From the NCBI GenBank assembly GCA_030690705.1, contig JAUYGE010000171.1:1-13988 (forward strand): a DNA stretch of 13,988 nt, given 5' to 3'. Made by a program: the position numbers and the translations under genes. The DNA comes from Dehalococcoidia bacterium (GTDB taxonomy: Bacteria > Chloroflexota > Dehalococcoidia > JAENJB01). How positions within the stretch are numbered: the first letter of the stretch is position 1; each line of letters starts with the position of its first letter. The notes beneath the pieces are model-generated. The model was not told where the DNA came from. It searched no databases and was given only the letters and a program-made list of their open reading frames with translations. Shown here one piece after another: positions 13,402 through 13,988 of the stretch.

Positions 13402-13647
13402 ATGGCAGCCAAGCAAGTTAAGGTTTATTCGACACCCACTTGCCCCTGGTGTCTGAAGACAAAGAAATTCCTAGACGACAATAAAGTGGCCTTTCAGAAC
13501 CTCGATGTCGCCTCGGACAAGCAGGCCCGTGAGGAAATGGTGAAGAAGTCAGGGCAATTGGTGGTCCCCCAGGTCGAAATTGATGGCGACCTCAAGATAG
13601 GCTACGACGAGGGCTGGCTCAGGCAGAAGCTCGACTTGACCAGCTAG
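13402..13647 (+). CDS. Glutaredoxin-like protein with CPWC active site
   Basis: An 81-residue thioredoxin-fold thiol oxidoreductase. The strand KVYSTPTCPWC carries the redox pair Cys14 and Cys17. VVPQVEIDGD (54-63) has the conserved cis-Pro at 56 and the following strand, and GYDEGWLRQKL forms the last helix. Length and motifs fit small glutaredoxin-like proteins of the YruB/NrdH kind, which are often reduced directly by thioredoxin reductase. The trxB-like gene immediately downstream fits that. The open frame extends upstream to 13342, but GAGAGGAG at 13387-13394, 7 bases before the ATG at 13402, sets the start. Disulfide reduction in the cytoplasm is the likely role; the physiological substrate is unknown. 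Confidence 0.9.
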   Translation: MAAKQVKVYSTPTCPWCLKTKKFLDDNKVAFQNLDVASDKQAREEMVKKSGQLVVPQVEIDGDLKIGYDEGWLRQKLDLTS

Positions 13648-13664
13648 CCAGGCACTCCGCCTGG
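13648..13664. other. Hairpin between the glutaredoxin and trxB genes
   Basis: CCAGGC (13648-13653) and GCCTGG (13659-13664) form a perfect 6-bp stem with loop ACTCC directly after the glutaredoxin stop codon. No T run follows (next bases GCAAAGCTC), so it is more likely an RNA stability or partial attenuation structure than a full terminator. The rest of the gap to 13706 holds only the trxB ribosome-binding site. Confidence 0.45.
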
Positions 13665-13706
13665 GCAAAGCTCTCTCCCCATCAGTCGCATGCAACGGAG
13701 GAGCCC

Positions 13707-13988
13707 ATGTACGAGGTAATCATAGTCGGTGGTGGGCCTGCGGGCATGGCAGCTGCCGTCTACGCTGCCCGGAAGATGTTAAAGAGCCTGCTGATCACCA
13801 AGGACATCGGAGGGCAGGTCAACCAGACGGCGGGGGTAGAGAACTACATGGGCTATCAGTTTATCCAGGGCCCGGAACTGATGGCAAAGTTCGAGGAGCA
13901 GATGCGTCGCTTCCCCATAGACATCATGACCGGCAAGGTCGTGCTCCGTGTCTCGTCCGCTGGCAACGGGTTCGAGGTGACGACGGAC
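13707..13988 (+). CDS. trxB: Thioredoxin reductase, 5' part (cut by the window)
   Basis: The first 94 codons of an FAD-dependent disulfide reductase, running off the right edge. MYEVIIVGGGPAGMAAAVYAARK contains the FAD-binding GGGPAG. It is followed by IGGQVNQT and GVENYMGY, the flavin-contact region matching GGQ and VENYPG of thioredoxin reductases. The redox CxxC and the NADPH domain lie beyond the window, so related alkyl-hydroperoxide or ferredoxin-type reductases cannot be fully excluded. GGAGG at 13697-13701 lies 5 bases before the ATG. The neighbours suggest it recycles the adjacent glutaredoxin-like protein. Confidence 0.88.
   Translation, partial: MYEVIIVGGGPAGMAAAVYAARKMLKSLLITKDIGGQVNQTAGVENYMGYQFIQGPELMAKFEEQMRRFPIDIMTGKVVLRVSSAGNGFEVTTD

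Overview
This is an ordinary, tightly packed bacterial chromosomal segment of fairly high GC, by eye close to 60 %. It carries housekeeping, cofactor and redox genes. I see no phage genes, transposase or CRISPR array, and no new multi-gene system. The gene set suggests an anaerobe. It has a complete NfnAB-type flavin/iron-sulfur pair, the MEP isoprenoid genes ispD and ispF, a YacL-type PIN-TRAM membrane protein, nadA-nadB-nadC, and a PerR / glutaredoxin / thioredoxin-reductase cluster. The order PIN-TRAM, ispD, ispF, cysS and the overall flavour remind me of Chloroflexota, class Dehalococcoidia. That placement is from memory and was not tested.

Layout. Positions 1-3510 (minus strand) hold an operon transcribed as PIN-TRAM protein, ispD, ispF, cysS, with cysS cut by the left window edge. 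Positions 3511-3685 are a divergent promoter region with two strong sigma-70-type promoters placed back to back. Positions 3686-6856 (plus strand) hold nfnA and nfnB, which overlap, then a triplicated short repeat, an FmdB-type zinc ribbon protein and dtd (D-aminoacyl-tRNA deacylase). Positions 6857-7048 separate convergent genes and hold several small inverted repeats of interspersed type. Positions 7049-11754 (minus strand) read miaB, nadA, nadB, nadC, preceded by a tRNA-Ser(GCT) gene with its own promoter. Positions 11936-12215 hold that promoter and a 106-bp palindromic repeat element. Positions 12216-13988 (plus strand) hold ybeY, a perR-like regulator behind a consensus promoter, a 58-residue unknown protein, a glutaredoxin-like protein and the start of a thioredoxin reductase.

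How the genes fit together. ispD and ispF supply two steps of isoprenoid precursor synthesis. nadA and nadB make quinolinate from aspartate and nadC converts it to nicotinate mononucleotide, so the three cover the de novo entry to NAD. NfnAB would then balance NADH, NADPH and reduced ferredoxin. cysS, dtd, miaB, tRNA-Ser and ybeY serve translation and its quality control. The right end looks like a thiol-redox and peroxide-response cluster: the Fur-family protein keeps all five residues of the PerR sensing site and lies upstream of two thiol-redox genes.

Start codons needed care. dtd, nadB, nadC and the 58-residue gene use TTG. The starts of ispF, ispD, nadA, miaB and ybeY have plausible alternatives, given in their entries.
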